Below are positions 19,285 to 28,900 of a stretch of DNA of 64,000 nt, in pieces. The stretch is from Aeromicrobium sp. (GTDB lineage: Bacteria; Actinomycetota; Actinomycetes; Propionibacteriales; Nocardioidaceae). The notes under the pieces were generated by a model. The model ran no database searches. It was not told the DNA's origin and saw only the letters and a list, made by a program, of their open reading frames with translations. A program made the position numbers and the translations under genes. Within the stretch, counting starts at the first letter, position 1, and each line of letters begins with the position of its first letter. The stretch spans positions 1-64,000 of the forward strand of contig JACMOZ010000178.1 of assembly GCA_014377785.1 (NCBI GenBank). The letters run 5' to 3'.

Positions 19285-20295
19285 GTGTTAATCGCTCAAC
19301 GCCCCACCCTGTCCGAAGAGGTCATCGACGACTACCGTTCGCGGTTCGTCATCGAGCCCCTGGAGCCCGGCTTCGGCTACACCCTCGGCAACTCGCTGCG
19401 TCGCACGCTGCTGTCGTCGATCCCCGGTGCAGCCGTCACGTCGATCAAGATCGACGGCGTGCTTCATGAATTCTCGACGATCCCGGGAGTGACAGAAGAC
19501 GTCACCGAGATCATCCTGAACCTGAAGTACCTCGTGGTTTCCTCGGAAAACGATGAGCCTGTCGTTATGTACCTGCGCAAAGACGGCGCCGGTGCGGTCA
19601 CCGCAGCCGACATCCAGCCCCCGGCTGGTGTCGAGGTCCACAACCCGGACATGCACATCGCGACCCTCAACTCCAAGGGCAAGTTCGAACTCGAACTCGT
19701 TGTCGAGCGTGGCCGTGGCTACGTTTCAGCAGTCCAGAACAAGTCCGGCGACGAAGAGATCGGCCGTATGCCGGTCGACTCGATCTACTCGCCCGTGCTC
19801 AAGGTGACCTACAAGGTCGAGGCCACTCGTGTCGAGCAGCGTACCGACTTCGACAAGCTCGTCATTGACGTCGAGACCAAGAGGTCGATCTTGCCCCGTG
19901 ATGCGATCGCATCTGCGGGCAGCACGCTGGTTGAACTGTTCGGACTTGCACGCGAACTCAATGTCGAAGCCGAAGGCATCGACATCGGACCGTCGCCAGT
20001 GGACGAGCAGCTTGCCGCTGATCTCGCTCTTCCGGTCGAGGATCTGGCATTCACAGTGCGTTCCTACAACTGCCTCAAGCGCGAGGGCATCCACACCGTG
20101 GGTGAACTCATCACGCGCAGCGAGCAGGATCTGCTTGATATCCGTAACTTCGGCTCGAAGTCGATCGACGAAGTCAAGGCCAAGCTGGCCGAGATGGGTC
20201 TTGCGCTCAAGGACAGCCCGGCCGGTTTCGACCCGTCGACAGTCATTGACGCTTATGACGACGACGCGAGCTTCGCTGAGGACGAGCAGTACTAA
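19285..20295 (+). CDS. rpoA: DNA-directed RNA polymerase alpha subunit
   Basis: This 336-residue protein is the alpha subunit. The N-terminal domain (residues 1-230) dimerises and scaffolds beta and beta'; [18 protein letters not shown] is diagnostic. The C-terminal domain (about 255-315) binds UP elements and activators and contains [13 protein letters not shown] and [14 protein letters not shown]. The GTG start at 19285 has AAAGGA upstream. Confidence 0.98.
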   Translation: MLIAQRPTLSEEVIDDYRSRFVIEPLEPGFGYTLGNSLRRTLLSSIPGAAVTSIKIDGVLHEFSTIPGVTEDVTEIILNLKYLVVSSENDEPVVMYLRKDGAGAVTAADIQPPAGVEVHNPDMHIATLNSKGKFELELVVERGRGYVSAVQNKSGDEEIGRMPVDSIYSPVLKVTYKVEATRVEQRTDFDKLVIDVETKRSILPRDAIASAGSTLVELFGLARELNVEAEGIDIGPSPVDEQLAADLALPVEDLAFTVRSYNCLKREGIHTVGELITRSEQDLLDIRNFGSKSIDEVKAKLAEMGLALKDSPAGFDPSTVIDAYDDDASFAEDEQY

Positions 20296-20333
20296 GCCTG
20301 CCCGCTTTCTTTGTATGAATCTGGAGATAAGAA

Positions 20334-20915
20334 ATGCCTACCCCCACTAAGGGCCCACGCCTCGGCGGCAGCCCAGCGCACCAACGGCTGATCCTGGCCA
20401 ACCTCGCACAAAACTTGTTCGAACACCGTCGGATCACCACGACGGAAGCCAAGGCCCGTCGGCTGCGGCCGTACGCCGAATCCCTCATCACCAAGGCCAA
20501 GATCGACTCGGTGGCCAACCGCCGCCTCGTCGTCAAGGTCATCCGTGACCAGGGCATTCTGCACACGCTGTTCACCGAGATCGGCCCCGCCATGGCAAGT
20601 CGTCCCGGTGGTTACACACGCATCACCAAGATCGCGCCCCGCAAGGGCGACAACGCCCCCATGGCCGTGATCGAGATCGTGGAAGCCAAGGAATTCGCCA
20701 CACAGGGCGCAGCAGCCTCGCCAGCGGATGCGGAGCAAAAGGCCGTCAAGCCTGCAGCCGTCGAAGCTCCAGTGGAGACCGATGTCATCCCCGGCATGCC
20801 AGCCGACGACGCCGAAGCCGAGCCGACCACGTCCGCCGACGTGGAGGCCGCGGCCGAAACGTTGGACGAGGCAGTCGAGGAGACTCCCGAGGCACCTGCC
20901 AAGGAAGTCAAGTAG
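20334..20915 (+). CDS. rplQ: Large-subunit ribosomal protein bL17 with acidic tail
   Basis: The first 120 residues are a complete L17 ([18 protein letters not shown] and [20 protein letters not shown]). Residues about 123-193 form an Ala/Glu/Pro-rich acidic tail of about 70 residues. Such tails are common in actinobacterial L17 and contrast with the basic tail on L4 in the same cluster. It is the last gene of the alpha operon. Confidence 0.96.
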   Translation: MPTPTKGPRLGGSPAHQRLILANLAQNLFEHRRITTTEAKARRLRPYAESLITKAKIDSVANRRLVVKVIRDQGILHTLFTEIGPAMASRPGGYTRITKIAPRKGDNAPMAVIEIVEAKEFATQGAAASPADAEQKAVKPAAVEAPVETDVIPGMPADDAEAEPTTSADVEAAAETLDEAVEETPEAPAKEVK

Positions 20916-20946
20916 CTCCTTCGGCTCACGTCGAAATGCTTCAACT

Positions 20947-20984
20947 GAAACGCCCGTTCCCCTCACCGGGGGAGCGGGCGTTTC
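20947..20984 (+). terminator. Strong terminator after rplQ
   Basis: Arms 20947-20962 and 20969-20984 pair over 16 bp with one G-U and a 6-base loop, ending in GTTTCGCCTTTCCC. It closes the rpsM-rplQ operon and, because the next genes are on the opposite strand, could work in both directions. Confidence 0.8.
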
Positions 20985-21025
20985 GCCTTTCCCGAATGTG
21001 CCGCCCGAACGTGCCGCGAAGGACG

Positions 21026-21628
21026 TCAGGCTCTGCTGGGTGACGTGACCACAAGAACCCGGAATCCCTTTTCGCTGATCTGACGTTCGGTTGGCCAACC
21101 CTGCTCGATCAGCCACGCCTGCAATGAGTCCGAACCAAGATTCTTGCCGACGACGAGTCGCGCAACTCCGCCCGGTTTGAGCCTTGGGAGCCAGCGCAAC
21201 AGGAGTTCATGCAGGGCCTGCTTGCCAATACGTATCGGCGGGTTGGTCCAGATCTCGTCGAATGCCAGATGGGCTGGCACCTCGTCGGGAAAGGCGACAT
21301 GGACGTCGGCATTGAGTCGATGCGCGTTTGCCCGCGTCAGGTCCAGTGCGCGCTCGTTGGTGTCAGTGGCCCAGACAGTGGCCATCGGGTTTTCTGAGGC
21401 CAATGCGCAGGCGATGGGCCCCCAACCACAACCGAGGTCGAGCAGGGTCAAACCTCCGGTCGGGGGCGCGCTGTTGCCCAGAAGTACGTCGGTGGCCTTG
21501 TCGAGACCTTCGCGGGCGAAGACGCCGCTCGCCGTCGACATGACGTAGTTGTGGTCCCAAATCTTTACTGATACGTCGCGGCGCTTGTCGGCGACCTTGG
21601 GTTCGCCGCTGAAATAGTGGTCGTTCAC
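21026..21628 (-). CDS. RsmC-like class I SAM-dependent methyltransferase
   Basis: This 200-residue, single-domain methyltransferase is of the MTS type. The SAM-binding motif LLDLGCGWGPIACALA lies near residue 62, and the catalytic-type motif is NPPIR near 127 (usually NPP-aromatic). Related proteins methylate guanines in rRNA (RsmC family; the single-domain form resembles B. subtilis YbxB). The start is GTG 21628. It follows truA in the same direction by 53 bases. Confidence 0.8.
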   Translation of the reverse strand: MNDHYFSGEPKVADKRRDVSVKIWDHNYVMSTASGVFAREGLDKATDVLLGNSAPPTGGLTLLDLGCGWGPIACALASENPMATVWATDTNERALDLTRANAHRLNADVHVAFPDEVPAHLAFDEIWTNPPIRIGKQALHELLLRWLPRLKPGGVARLVVGKNLGSDSLQAWLIEQGWPTERQISEKGFRVLVVTSPSRA

Positions 21629-21681
21629 GGCCGCCGCGTCCCGTTCGAAGTCATGGTGTTCATTGTCGCAGGGGAGCCCGT

Positions 21682-22479
21682 TTAGATCGTACGGACGGTA
21701 CGCGACACCTGGGCCCGCGCGGCCAGCTCTGCATCCGGCGGGTAGAGCACACTTTCGAGGGTCAATCCGTGCGCCGGCATGACTTCCAGATCGGGCCGGC
21801 GGATCTGGGCTTCGAGGACGGAGGCCGCCCAGCGCGGCTCATACTTCGCGGCGCCGATGACCATAATCACTCCCATCAGCGAACGCACCATGGTGTGGCA
21901 AAACGCGTCGGCGACCACCGTCGTCTCGATAATCCCGTCGTCTCGGCGGACGCTGGAAAGGTTGAGGAGCGTGCGTATGGTCGTCGCGCCGACCCGCGGC
22001 CTGCAGAAAGCGGCGAAATTGTGTTGGCCGAGGAGATGCTGACTCGCATAGTTCATGGCGGTGACATCGAGTCGGCGAAAATGGTGCAGGACAAACCCGC
22101 GTGACAATGGGTCGGGGCCGACAGGTTCATCGCAGATCCGGTAGATGTAGTGCCGTTCCAAGGCCGAGAAGCGGGCGTCGAAGCCTTCGGCAGCAGGCTG
22201 CACGTCGCGGATCTGGATGTCCTTGGACAGTAGATTGCGCAGTCTCCGACATAAATAACTGGCATCGATGTCATCTGCAAGATCGACGTGGGCGACCTGG
22301 CCGCGTGCGTGTACGCCGGTGTCGGTGCGGCCGGCAACGGTAAGGCGCGAAGGCTCCTTGAGTCGCAGGATCGTGCAGAGGGCGTTCTCGATCTCGCCCT
22401 GGACGGTGCGCAATTGCGGCTGGACGCCCCAACCGCTGAAGTCGGTGCCGTCATAGGAAATGTCGAGTCGGAAACGCAC
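21682..22479 (-). CDS. truA: tRNA pseudouridine(38-40) synthase
   Basis: This 265-residue enzyme makes pseudouridine at positions 38-40 of the tRNA anticodon stem. The catalytic Asp is in AGRTDTGVHARGQVAH near residue 57, and C-terminal segments FCHTMVRSLMGVIM and the GLTLESVLYP end are typical. The GTG start at 22479 has TACCGT (22491-22486) 6 bases upstream, consistent with a leaderless mRNA. In many actinobacteria truA follows rplQ directly; here it is inverted. Confidence 0.95.
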   Translation of the reverse strand: MRFRLDISYDGTDFSGWGVQPQLRTVQGEIENALCTILRLKEPSRLTVAGRTDTGVHARGQVAHVDLADDIDASYLCRRLRNLLSKDIQIRDVQPAAEGFDARFSALERHYIYRICDEPVGPDPLSRGFVLHHFRRLDVTAMNYASQHLLGQHNFAAFCRPRVGATTIRTLLNLSSVRRDDGIIETTVVADAFCHTMVRSLMGVIMVIGAAKYEPRWAASVLEAQIRRPDLEVMPAHGLTLESVLYPPDAELAARAQVSRTVRTI

Positions 22480-22544
22480 GCATCAACGGTAAGGCCAGCA
22501 CAGGCTCGGCCACACAGTGGTCACCAGAAATTGACCTCAGCCCA

Positions 22545-22573
22545 TTGATGTGGCGCACGTCTCGTTGTACTGT
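22545..22573 (+). promoter_or_regulatory. Promoter of the symporter operon
   Basis: TTGATG (22545-22550), a 17-base spacer and TACTGT (22568-22573) form a good sigma-A promoter. The start of transcription would fall at about 22580, immediately before the ATTGAC-N6-GTCAAT operator, where a bound repressor would block initiation. Confidence 0.5.
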
Positions 22574-22584
22574 GACCTATTGGC

Positions 22585-22602
22585 ATTGACGTCAATGTCA
22601 AT
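22585..22602. promoter_or_regulatory. Candidate TetR operator at the symporter promoter
   Basis: ATTGAC-GTCAAT-GTCAAT: the outer halves (22585-22590 and 22597-22602) form ATTGAC-N6-GTCAAT, and 22584-22597 is also a perfect 14-bp palindrome. The same 18-base pattern occurs at 29206-29223 beside the tetR gene, 6.6 kb away. Confidence 0.55.
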
Positions 22603-22619
22603 ACAAGAAGGAGTCACCC

Positions 22620-22820
22620 ATGCCCCAACAACGAATGCCCCGGTCGGAGGTGGCGATCCTCGTCGGGATCGCTGTCTACGCATTCGTCATATTTCTGCCC
22701 TGGACGCATGACGTCATGGTCGCGAACGTAAGCCTTTTCGCCTGGCTGATGTTTGCGCTGATGGTCCTTGCGCCCGCAACCGGTCTGGTCGTCGCGCTCA
22801 AGTCAGATGTGGAGGACTGA
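22620..22820 (+). CDS. Small two-TM protein paired with sodium:solute symporter
   Basis: This 66-residue protein has two hydrophobic segments (about 12-29 and 38-58) and an acidic C terminus. It starts with ATG after AGAAGGAG and ends 3 bases before the symporter gene. Small membrane proteins of this kind (for example the DUF3311 family) are often encoded directly upstream of solute:sodium symporters and are thought to be accessory subunits. The family is inferred from size and context rather than a clear motif. Confidence 0.7.
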   Translation: MPQQRMPRSEVAILVGIAVYAFVIFLPWTHDVMVANVSLFAWLMFALMVLAPATGLVVALKSDVED

Positions 22821-22823
22821 CCC

Positions 22824-24245
22824 ATGGCAATGGCAATTGTCCTTCTCTACTTCGCCGTCCTCGTCGTGGTCGGCATCATGGCCAGACGCAGAGTCAAGGG
22901 GTCGACCGACGAGTTCTTCGTCGCCGGACGTACCCTCGGTACGTTTGCCAACTCCTGGGCGTTCCTCGCGTCGCTGGCCAGCGGCGGCTCGGTCCTCGCC
23001 ACGGTGGGAACGGGACTGGCGCTCGGGTGGCCCTACGGTTCGGCGCTCCTCGCCGGCGCGCCGGTCGGTTTCGTTGTCGCTTCGATCTTCGTCGCACGTC
23101 CGCTTCGCCAACTGGGTCGCTACACCGTGACCGATTATTTCCGCGGACGGTTCGACAGCCGTCTGATGGCCTGGGCGGTGCCGGCTCTCATCGTCATCGC
23201 CAGCTCTGCCTACATCGTTGCCCAGCTCAAGGGCGCGAGCATCGTGGCGTCCTATGTCCTCGACGTGGACTACAAGGTGGGCTTGTGGGGAGCCGGCATC
23301 GTTTTCGTCACCTATGTGGCGATCGGCGGCTTCCTCTCTGTGACATGGAATGACATCTTCCAGGGCATCCTTATGTTCGCCGCCGTCGTGGGCTTCGCGG
23401 TCGCTGCATTCTCTGCACTCGATGGTTATGGCACGGCGTTTTCCCAGGCGACTGACAACTTTCCGGCGTTGGGAACCTTCTCGGCTTTGCCCATCACGTC
23501 CTACATCGGCGGATTCGTCACATGGGTTGCCGCGATATCAGTTCTGCCCCACGTCATCATGCGGGTCTACTCGGCTCGCAGCGTTCGCTCGGCCCGTATC
23601 TCGCTCAACGTGGCGATGCTGATCTTCGCTGCGATGATGCTGTTGATCGCTTTCGTACTCACCCCGGCGGCGGCAGTTCTACTGACCGACGTCGATCTGA
23701 CGAACCCCGACGCCATCTTCTTCGCGCTGGCCGAAACCGTCCTGAACCCGTTGATGCAGGGTGTCGTCGCGGCCGCGGTTCTTGCGGCGATCATGTCGAC
23801 GACGGCGGGTCTTCTCATGGCCTGCAACTCAGCGATCGCGCATGACATCTACTCCACTTTGCTGCGTCCGGATGCGTCGGAGAAGCAGGTCGTTCGGGTG
23901 GCAGGCATCGCGACGTGGGTGATCGGTCTGGTTTGTACGACTCTTGCCATGAACCCGCCAGAACTCCTCATCGTTCTGTACACCGCTGCAGTGGGCCTGC
24001 TCGCCGCCTCATGCTTCGCACCCATGGTGCTCGGCATCTGGTGGCCACGAACGACGTCGGCGGGAGCCAGCAGCGGGCTGGTCGCGGGTGCCGGGTCCTT
24101 CGCGATTGGGTTTCAGATGTTCGACATGCCGGTGTCGTCCGAGGTGCTGGTCGGCCTGCCGGTGTCGATTCTCACCACCGTGATCGTCAGCCTGCTCACG
24201 CAGGTGGAGACGCATCAGGAGTCCGTGCGAAGCGCGGCTTCCTGA
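22824..24245 (+). CDS. Sodium:solute symporter family transporter
   Basis: This 473-residue protein has about 13 membrane segments. It begins in the first helix and keeps the SSF landmarks STDEFFVAGRTLG after TM1, the SLASGGSVLATVGTG helix and the AAAVLAAIMSTTAGLLMACNS segment forming the sodium site region. SSF proteins import carboxylates, amino acids or vitamins with Na+ (PutP, ActP, PanF). The linked acyl-CoA ligase and carboxylase suggest a carboxylic acid as substrate, by inference. It is the second gene of a two-gene operon that carries a TetR-type operator. Confidence 0.9.
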   Translation: MAMAIVLLYFAVLVVVGIMARRRVKGSTDEFFVAGRTLGTFANSWAFLASLASGGSVLATVGTGLALGWPYGSALLAGAPVGFVVASIFVARPLRQLGRYTVTDYFRGRFDSRLMAWAVPALIVIASSAYIVAQLKGASIVASYVLDVDYKVGLWGAGIVFVTYVAIGGFLSVTWNDIFQGILMFAAVVGFAVAAFSALDGYGTAFSQATDNFPALGTFSALPITSYIGGFVTWVAAISVLPHVIMRVYSARSVRSARISLNVAMLIFAAMMLLIAFVLTPAAAVLLTDVDLTNPDAIFFALAETVLNPLMQGVVAAAVLAAIMSTTAGLLMACNSAIAHDIYSTLLRPDASEKQVVRVAGIATWVIGLVCTTLAMNPPELLIVLYTAAVGLLAASCFAPMVLGIWWPRTTSAGASSGLVAGAGSFAIGFQMFDMPVSSEVLVGLPVSILTTVIVSLLTQVETHQESVRSAAS

Positions 24246-24254
24246 CCAACCCCA

Positions 24255-24288
24255 AAGGGCCCCCGACCAGGCATGGTCGGGGGCCCTT
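24255..24288. terminator. Bidirectional terminator between symporter and acyl-CoA ligase
   Basis: Arms 24255-24269 and 24274-24288 form a perfect 15-bp G+C-rich stem around GGCA. It sits 9 bases after the symporter stop and 12 bases before the end of the convergent ligase gene, so it probably serves both. Confidence 0.8.
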
Positions 24289-24300
24289 CGCTCCTGCTGA

Positions 24301-25935
24301 CTACCGTCCGGCCGCAAGGTCGTTGGCGGCCGACGCCAGCTCATGCTTGCGAACCTTGCCGGTGTCGGTCATCGGAAATGCGTCGACGACCGAGACCCGG
24401 GGGACCTTGTAGATCGCCATGTTGTCTCGCGCCCACGCCTCGAGCTCAGCGGACTCGAGATCGCCGTTGTTCTTGGCGATAACGAAGGCGACAGGCATCT
24501 GGCCACGTTCGGCGTCATCGGCGGGAACGACGGCAACGGAACTGACCTTAGGGTGCTGGCTCAGCAGCATCTCGATCTCGGCTGGGAACACGCTCATGCC
24601 CTTCACCTTGATCATCTCTTTCTCCCGGCCCAAGTAGTGCAGACAGCCCAGTTCGTCGATTCGGCCGTTGTCACCGGTGTGGATCCAACCGTCACGCAGT
24701 TGCGCATCGGTCGCGCTCTGATTGCGCCAGTAGCCGGTGGTCACCGAAGGACTCCTGACGATGATCTCGCCAACCTCGCCGAGCGGCAGAGGCTCACCGG
24801 ACTCGAACGACACGACCGCGACATCGGTCCCGGGAACAGGTAGCCCGCAGAAGACTGGTTCGGCCAGGAGGTCGTGATCTCCCTGTGCGAAGCCGTAGGG
24901 CACGCAATCCATGGTGTGCGTCTCGGTCATGCCGTAGGCCGACTCGCGCAACTGTGGGCCGGGCGCGACTTCGGACCACTGGCGGCGAACCTCCGGGGTC
25001 ATCTTGCGGACGAACGACACGGCCTGAGGATCGGTGAGCGAACTCAAGTCACGCGATGCCACGCCGGGCAGCTCCATCAATTCGAGGTAGTTCTCGACCG
25101 TGCCGACCATCAACGTGACTCGGTGTTGCTCGATCGCATCGATGACGAGCGGGGCGTTCCAGCGCGGCATCAGGACGGTGGTGCCGCCGAGGACCAGCGG
25201 GAACAGGATGCCCAAGTCCTCGCCGGCGATCCAGAAGATTGGCAGGTAGCACAGACCCACGAAGTGTCCATCCGGTTCGATCGCGCTGGCTCCCGTCGAG
25301 CTCGCCACGGTGTAGAGCATGTGCCGTTGAGAGTGACAGCAGCCCTTCGGCAGTCCGGTCGTGCCGCCGGTGTAGTTGAGCGCAGCAAGGGCATCGAGGT
25401 CGTCGGCGCAGTCGACGTACGCGTCATGGGACAGCGCTGTTGCCCATTCATCGGAGCCGATGATCAACCGGGCAACAGGGCCGAAGTGATCGGCGGCATT
25501 GTCGAGGATCCCAGCCAGCGAATCCGAGGTGATGATGAGGCTGGGTTCGGCATCGGTGATCTCATGGGCCAGCTCCGCGGCCTGGAACATCGGATTGACC
25601 GGCACATGGACGGCCCCGACCCGCAGGATCGCGAGGAAGGCGACGACGAACTCGATGGAGTTCGACAGGTGGACGGCAACGCGGTCGCCGGATTCCACGC
25701 CTTGGGCGGAGAGCCAACCGGCGAGGCGTCGATGTTGCTGATCCAGCTCGGCGTACGTGACCGTCCGGTCCTCGAAGACGATCGCCTTTCGCTCGGGGTT
25801 GGTGGCGGCCCAGTGCTCCACGTGGCGCGGAATCGTGATCTCGCCGAGCGGGTAGGTGACCTCCGAAGGTGTGCCGGCAGGTCGTGAACGGTTCTGCAGC
25901 TCTCGAAGCTGGTCGGCGTACGTCGTCAAGTCCAT
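24301..25935 (-). CDS. Acyl-CoA synthetase (AMP-binding enzyme family)
   Basis: This 544-residue ANL enzyme activates a carboxylic acid with ATP and CoA. The phosphate-binding loop YTGGTTGLPKG is at residues 188-198. YGMTETHTMD, the WIHTGDNG motif and the C-terminal lysine motif TGKVRKHEL follow in order. The substrate cannot be read; the pocket resembles the CaiC/crotonobetaine or short/medium-chain acyl-CoA ligase type. The ATG has AAGGAGAATTC as ribosome-binding site. It lies 37 bases downstream of the carboxylase on the same strand, so both are likely in one operon: the ligase would supply the acyl-CoA and the carboxylase modify it. Confidence 0.9.
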   Translation of the reverse strand: MDLTTYADQLRELQNRSRPAGTPSEVTYPLGEITIPRHVEHWAATNPERKAIVFEDRTVTYAELDQQHRRLAGWLSAQGVESGDRVAVHLSNSIEFVVAFLAILRVGAVHVPVNPMFQAAELAHEITDAEPSLIITSDSLAGILDNAADHFGPVARLIIGSDEWATALSHDAYVDCADDLDALAALNYTGGTTGLPKGCCHSQRHMLYTVASSTGASAIEPDGHFVGLCYLPIFWIAGEDLGILFPLVLGGTTVLMPRWNAPLVIDAIEQHRVTLMVGTVENYLELMELPGVASRDLSSLTDPQAVSFVRKMTPEVRRQWSEVAPGPQLRESAYGMTETHTMDCVPYGFAQGDHDLLAEPVFCGLPVPGTDVAVVSFESGEPLPLGEVGEIIVRSPSVTTGYWRNQSATDAQLRDGWIHTGDNGRIDELGCLHYLGREKEMIKVKGMSVFPAEIEMLLSQHPKVSSVAVVPADDAERGQMPVAFVIAKNNGDLESAELEAWARDNMAIYKVPRVSVVDAFPMTDTGKVRKHELASAANDLAAGR

Positions 25936-25972
25936 GAATTCTCCTTGATGCAGTTCGGCTGGTGGGTCGGAC

Positions 25973-28900
25973 TCACCAGGTGTCTATGTAGTTGTGAACC
26001 GGTGCCTCGGGAGTACGGGGGCTGCTCATCGTGGTCGTGATCCAGGTGCGGGTCTCGGCGGGGTCGATGACGTCGTCGAGCTCGAATGTCATGGCGGCGT
26101 TGATGGCCTTGCCGGACTCGTAGTGCTGCGCAACGAGTTCGTTGAAGCGCATCGTACGTTCGGCGTCGTCGGCAATCGCTGCAAGCTCCTTGGCATAGCC
26201 AAGTGTCACGGCGCCCTCGAGACCCATCGGTCCGATCTCGCCGGTCGGCCACGCAATCGTCGCGATGGTCTCCCGAAAGCCACCGGCCGCCATGGCTTGT
26301 GCCCCGAGTCCGTAGCCCTTGCGCAGCACGACGGTGATCATCGGGACGGAGAGGTGGGCGCCGATCACGAAGAGTCGGCTGAAGTGACGGACTGTCGCCG
26401 ACTTCTCGGCATCGGGCCCGACCATGAATCCCGGCGTGTCGCACAAGGAAATGACAGGGAGGCCATGGGCGTTGCACAGCTGGAGGAAGCGAGCCATCTT
26501 GTCGGCCGCATCGGTATCGATCGCCCCGCCGAGGTGTGCCGGGTTGTTCGCCACGACGCCCATGGCGCGCCCTTCGATCCTGACCAGCGCCGTGATCGCG
26601 CCGGCGGCGAAGTCCTTGCGAAGCTCCATCACGGAGTTATCATCTGCGAGCTTTTCGATGACGACTCGGATGTCATAGACCCGCAATCGGTTCTCGGGAA
26701 TGACGTGGCGAAGATGGCGCTGATCATCGGCCGTCCAGGTCGGCTGAGTGCCCTGGAAGTACGAGAGGTACTTCTTGGCGGCTTGTACGGCCTCCTCATC
26801 GGATTCCACGAGAATGTCCACGACGCCATTGGGCGCCTGCACCGACATCGGGCCAACCTCTTCGGGGGTGTAGGAGCCAAGCCCGCCGCCTTCGATCATG
26901 GCCGGGCCCGCCATTCCCAAGGTCGAATCACGGGTTCCGATGATGACGTCACAGCAACCGAGGAGGGCGGCATTGCCGGCGAAACACCGGCCGGTCAGGA
27001 CGCCGACGGTCGGGACGAGGCCGCTCAGAGCACCCATGATGCCGAAGGTGGGCGTGTCCAGGGCGGCGGCAATCAGATCGGAGGTGTCGCTGTCGCCGGG
27101 GCGCCCTCCGCCGCCTTCGGCAAAGAACAAGACGGGGACCTTCTTCTTCGCGGCGAGGCGCAGCATGCGATCGGTCTTCTTGTGATTGAAGTAGCCCTGT
27201 GTTCCTGCCAACACCATGTAGTCGTAGGCAAGGACGACGCACTCGCTCTGATCAGGGTGATCGTCGCCGTTGACGCGTGCGAGTCCGGTGACGATTCCGT
27301 CGGCAGGCGTGTTCGCCAGGAGATCGTCGATGCCACGCCTGCTGCGTTGAGCCGCGACTGGCAGGGCCCCATACTCGATGAAGGAGCCGGCATCGCACAG
27401 ATCGTCGAGATTCTCTCGCGCAGTTCGATGACCCGAGGCGTGGCGCTTCGCGACCGCATGGGGCCGCGCCTTGTCGAGGGTCTTGTCATGGCGATCGATC
27501 ATGTCGGCGAGATCGGCACGCATGTGGTCGAGGTCGGTGCTCTCGACGATCTCGGCGGACGCATCTTCTCCGGTCGGGCTCATGTGGATCAGGGTCTGGC
27601 CCTCGCCGACGGTGTCGCCGAGGGCGACGTCGACCCGGTCGACGACGCCGGGCACGCGCGCGGAAATCGTGTGCTCCATCTTCATCGCCTCGATCACGAG
27701 GAGGGTCGATCGTGCCGGCACGGTGTCACCGGCAGCGCACTCGACGCTGACCACGGTTCCGGCGAGTGGTGAGGAGAGGACCTCCGACATCTCGGTGCGG
27801 GGGTTGTCGACCGTCCCGATGAGGGCGTCGAGATTGTCGGTCAGGAAGGTTGTCGTGACCTCGCCGGATATGAATTCGGGTCGTGCCAGCACGCTGCGGA
27901 CGAGGTCGACCGACGTCTTCACTCCCTCGATCTCGAAGCCGGCCAATGCGGTATCGGCTGCCTGGGCTGCCTCTGCGAAGGTCGGGGCCGTGGTGATGAC
28001 CTTGGCCAGCAGGGAGTCGAAGCTCCCATCGACGACCATGCCGGTGCGGCCGTGGGTTTCCACACGAACGCCAGGGCCCGTGGGTGCGGCAAAGGCCGTC
28101 AGGGATCCCGACGTCGAATAGGCGATCCCCTCGGGGCCGACCGTTTCGGTATTGACCCGGCACTGGATCGAGAACGAATCGGGCGTTCCGATGGTTGCTT
28201 GGGTGAGGCCGAGATCGTCGAAGGTGGCTCCGGCGGCGATCTCGAGCTGCCGACTGGCGAGGTCGATGCCGAAGGTCTGCTCCGTCACAGTGTGCTCGAC
28301 CTGGATACGCGGGTTGACCTCGATGAAGACGTAGTCGAGCTCGGGTCGGGTCAGACTATCGGCGTTGACGAGGAACTCAACGGTCGCCAGTCCGGAATAG
28401 CCGATGGACTGCGTGAGCCGCACGGCAGACTCGGTCAGGACCTGGCGCTGGGCATCGTCGAGCACGGGGCTGGGCGCCCATTCGATCAGCTTCTGGTTCT
28501 GTCGCTGGATGCTGCACTCGCGCTCGCCGACGTGGACGACTTGCCCCGTGCCGTCGCCGATGATTTGCACTTCGACGTGCTTTGCCCGGGGCATCAACGC
28601 CTCAAGAAACACCTCATCGCGGCCGAAGGCTCGCAACGCCTCGGAACGGCAACGCTGGTAGGCATTGTCGAGTTCGAGCGGATCGGTCACCGCCCGCATG
28701 CCCCGGCCACCGCCGCCGGACACAGCCTTGACCATGACCCCGGACCGGCTGCGGGCGAAGAACTCACGTGCTGCTTCGAGCGAGGTCGGTGCGATGGTCG
28801 CGTCCAGGACCGGGACGCCGCACTCGCGTGCCCAGGTATGGGCCCGGTACTTGTCGCCGAAGAGCTCGAGAACCGACGGCGAAGGCCCCACGAAGATGAG

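Noticed and set aside
25994-27772. Plus-strand 592-codon open frame opposite the carboxylase
   Set aside because: Antisense shadow; the minus strand has clear biotin carrier and carboxyltransferase motifs, the plus strand none.
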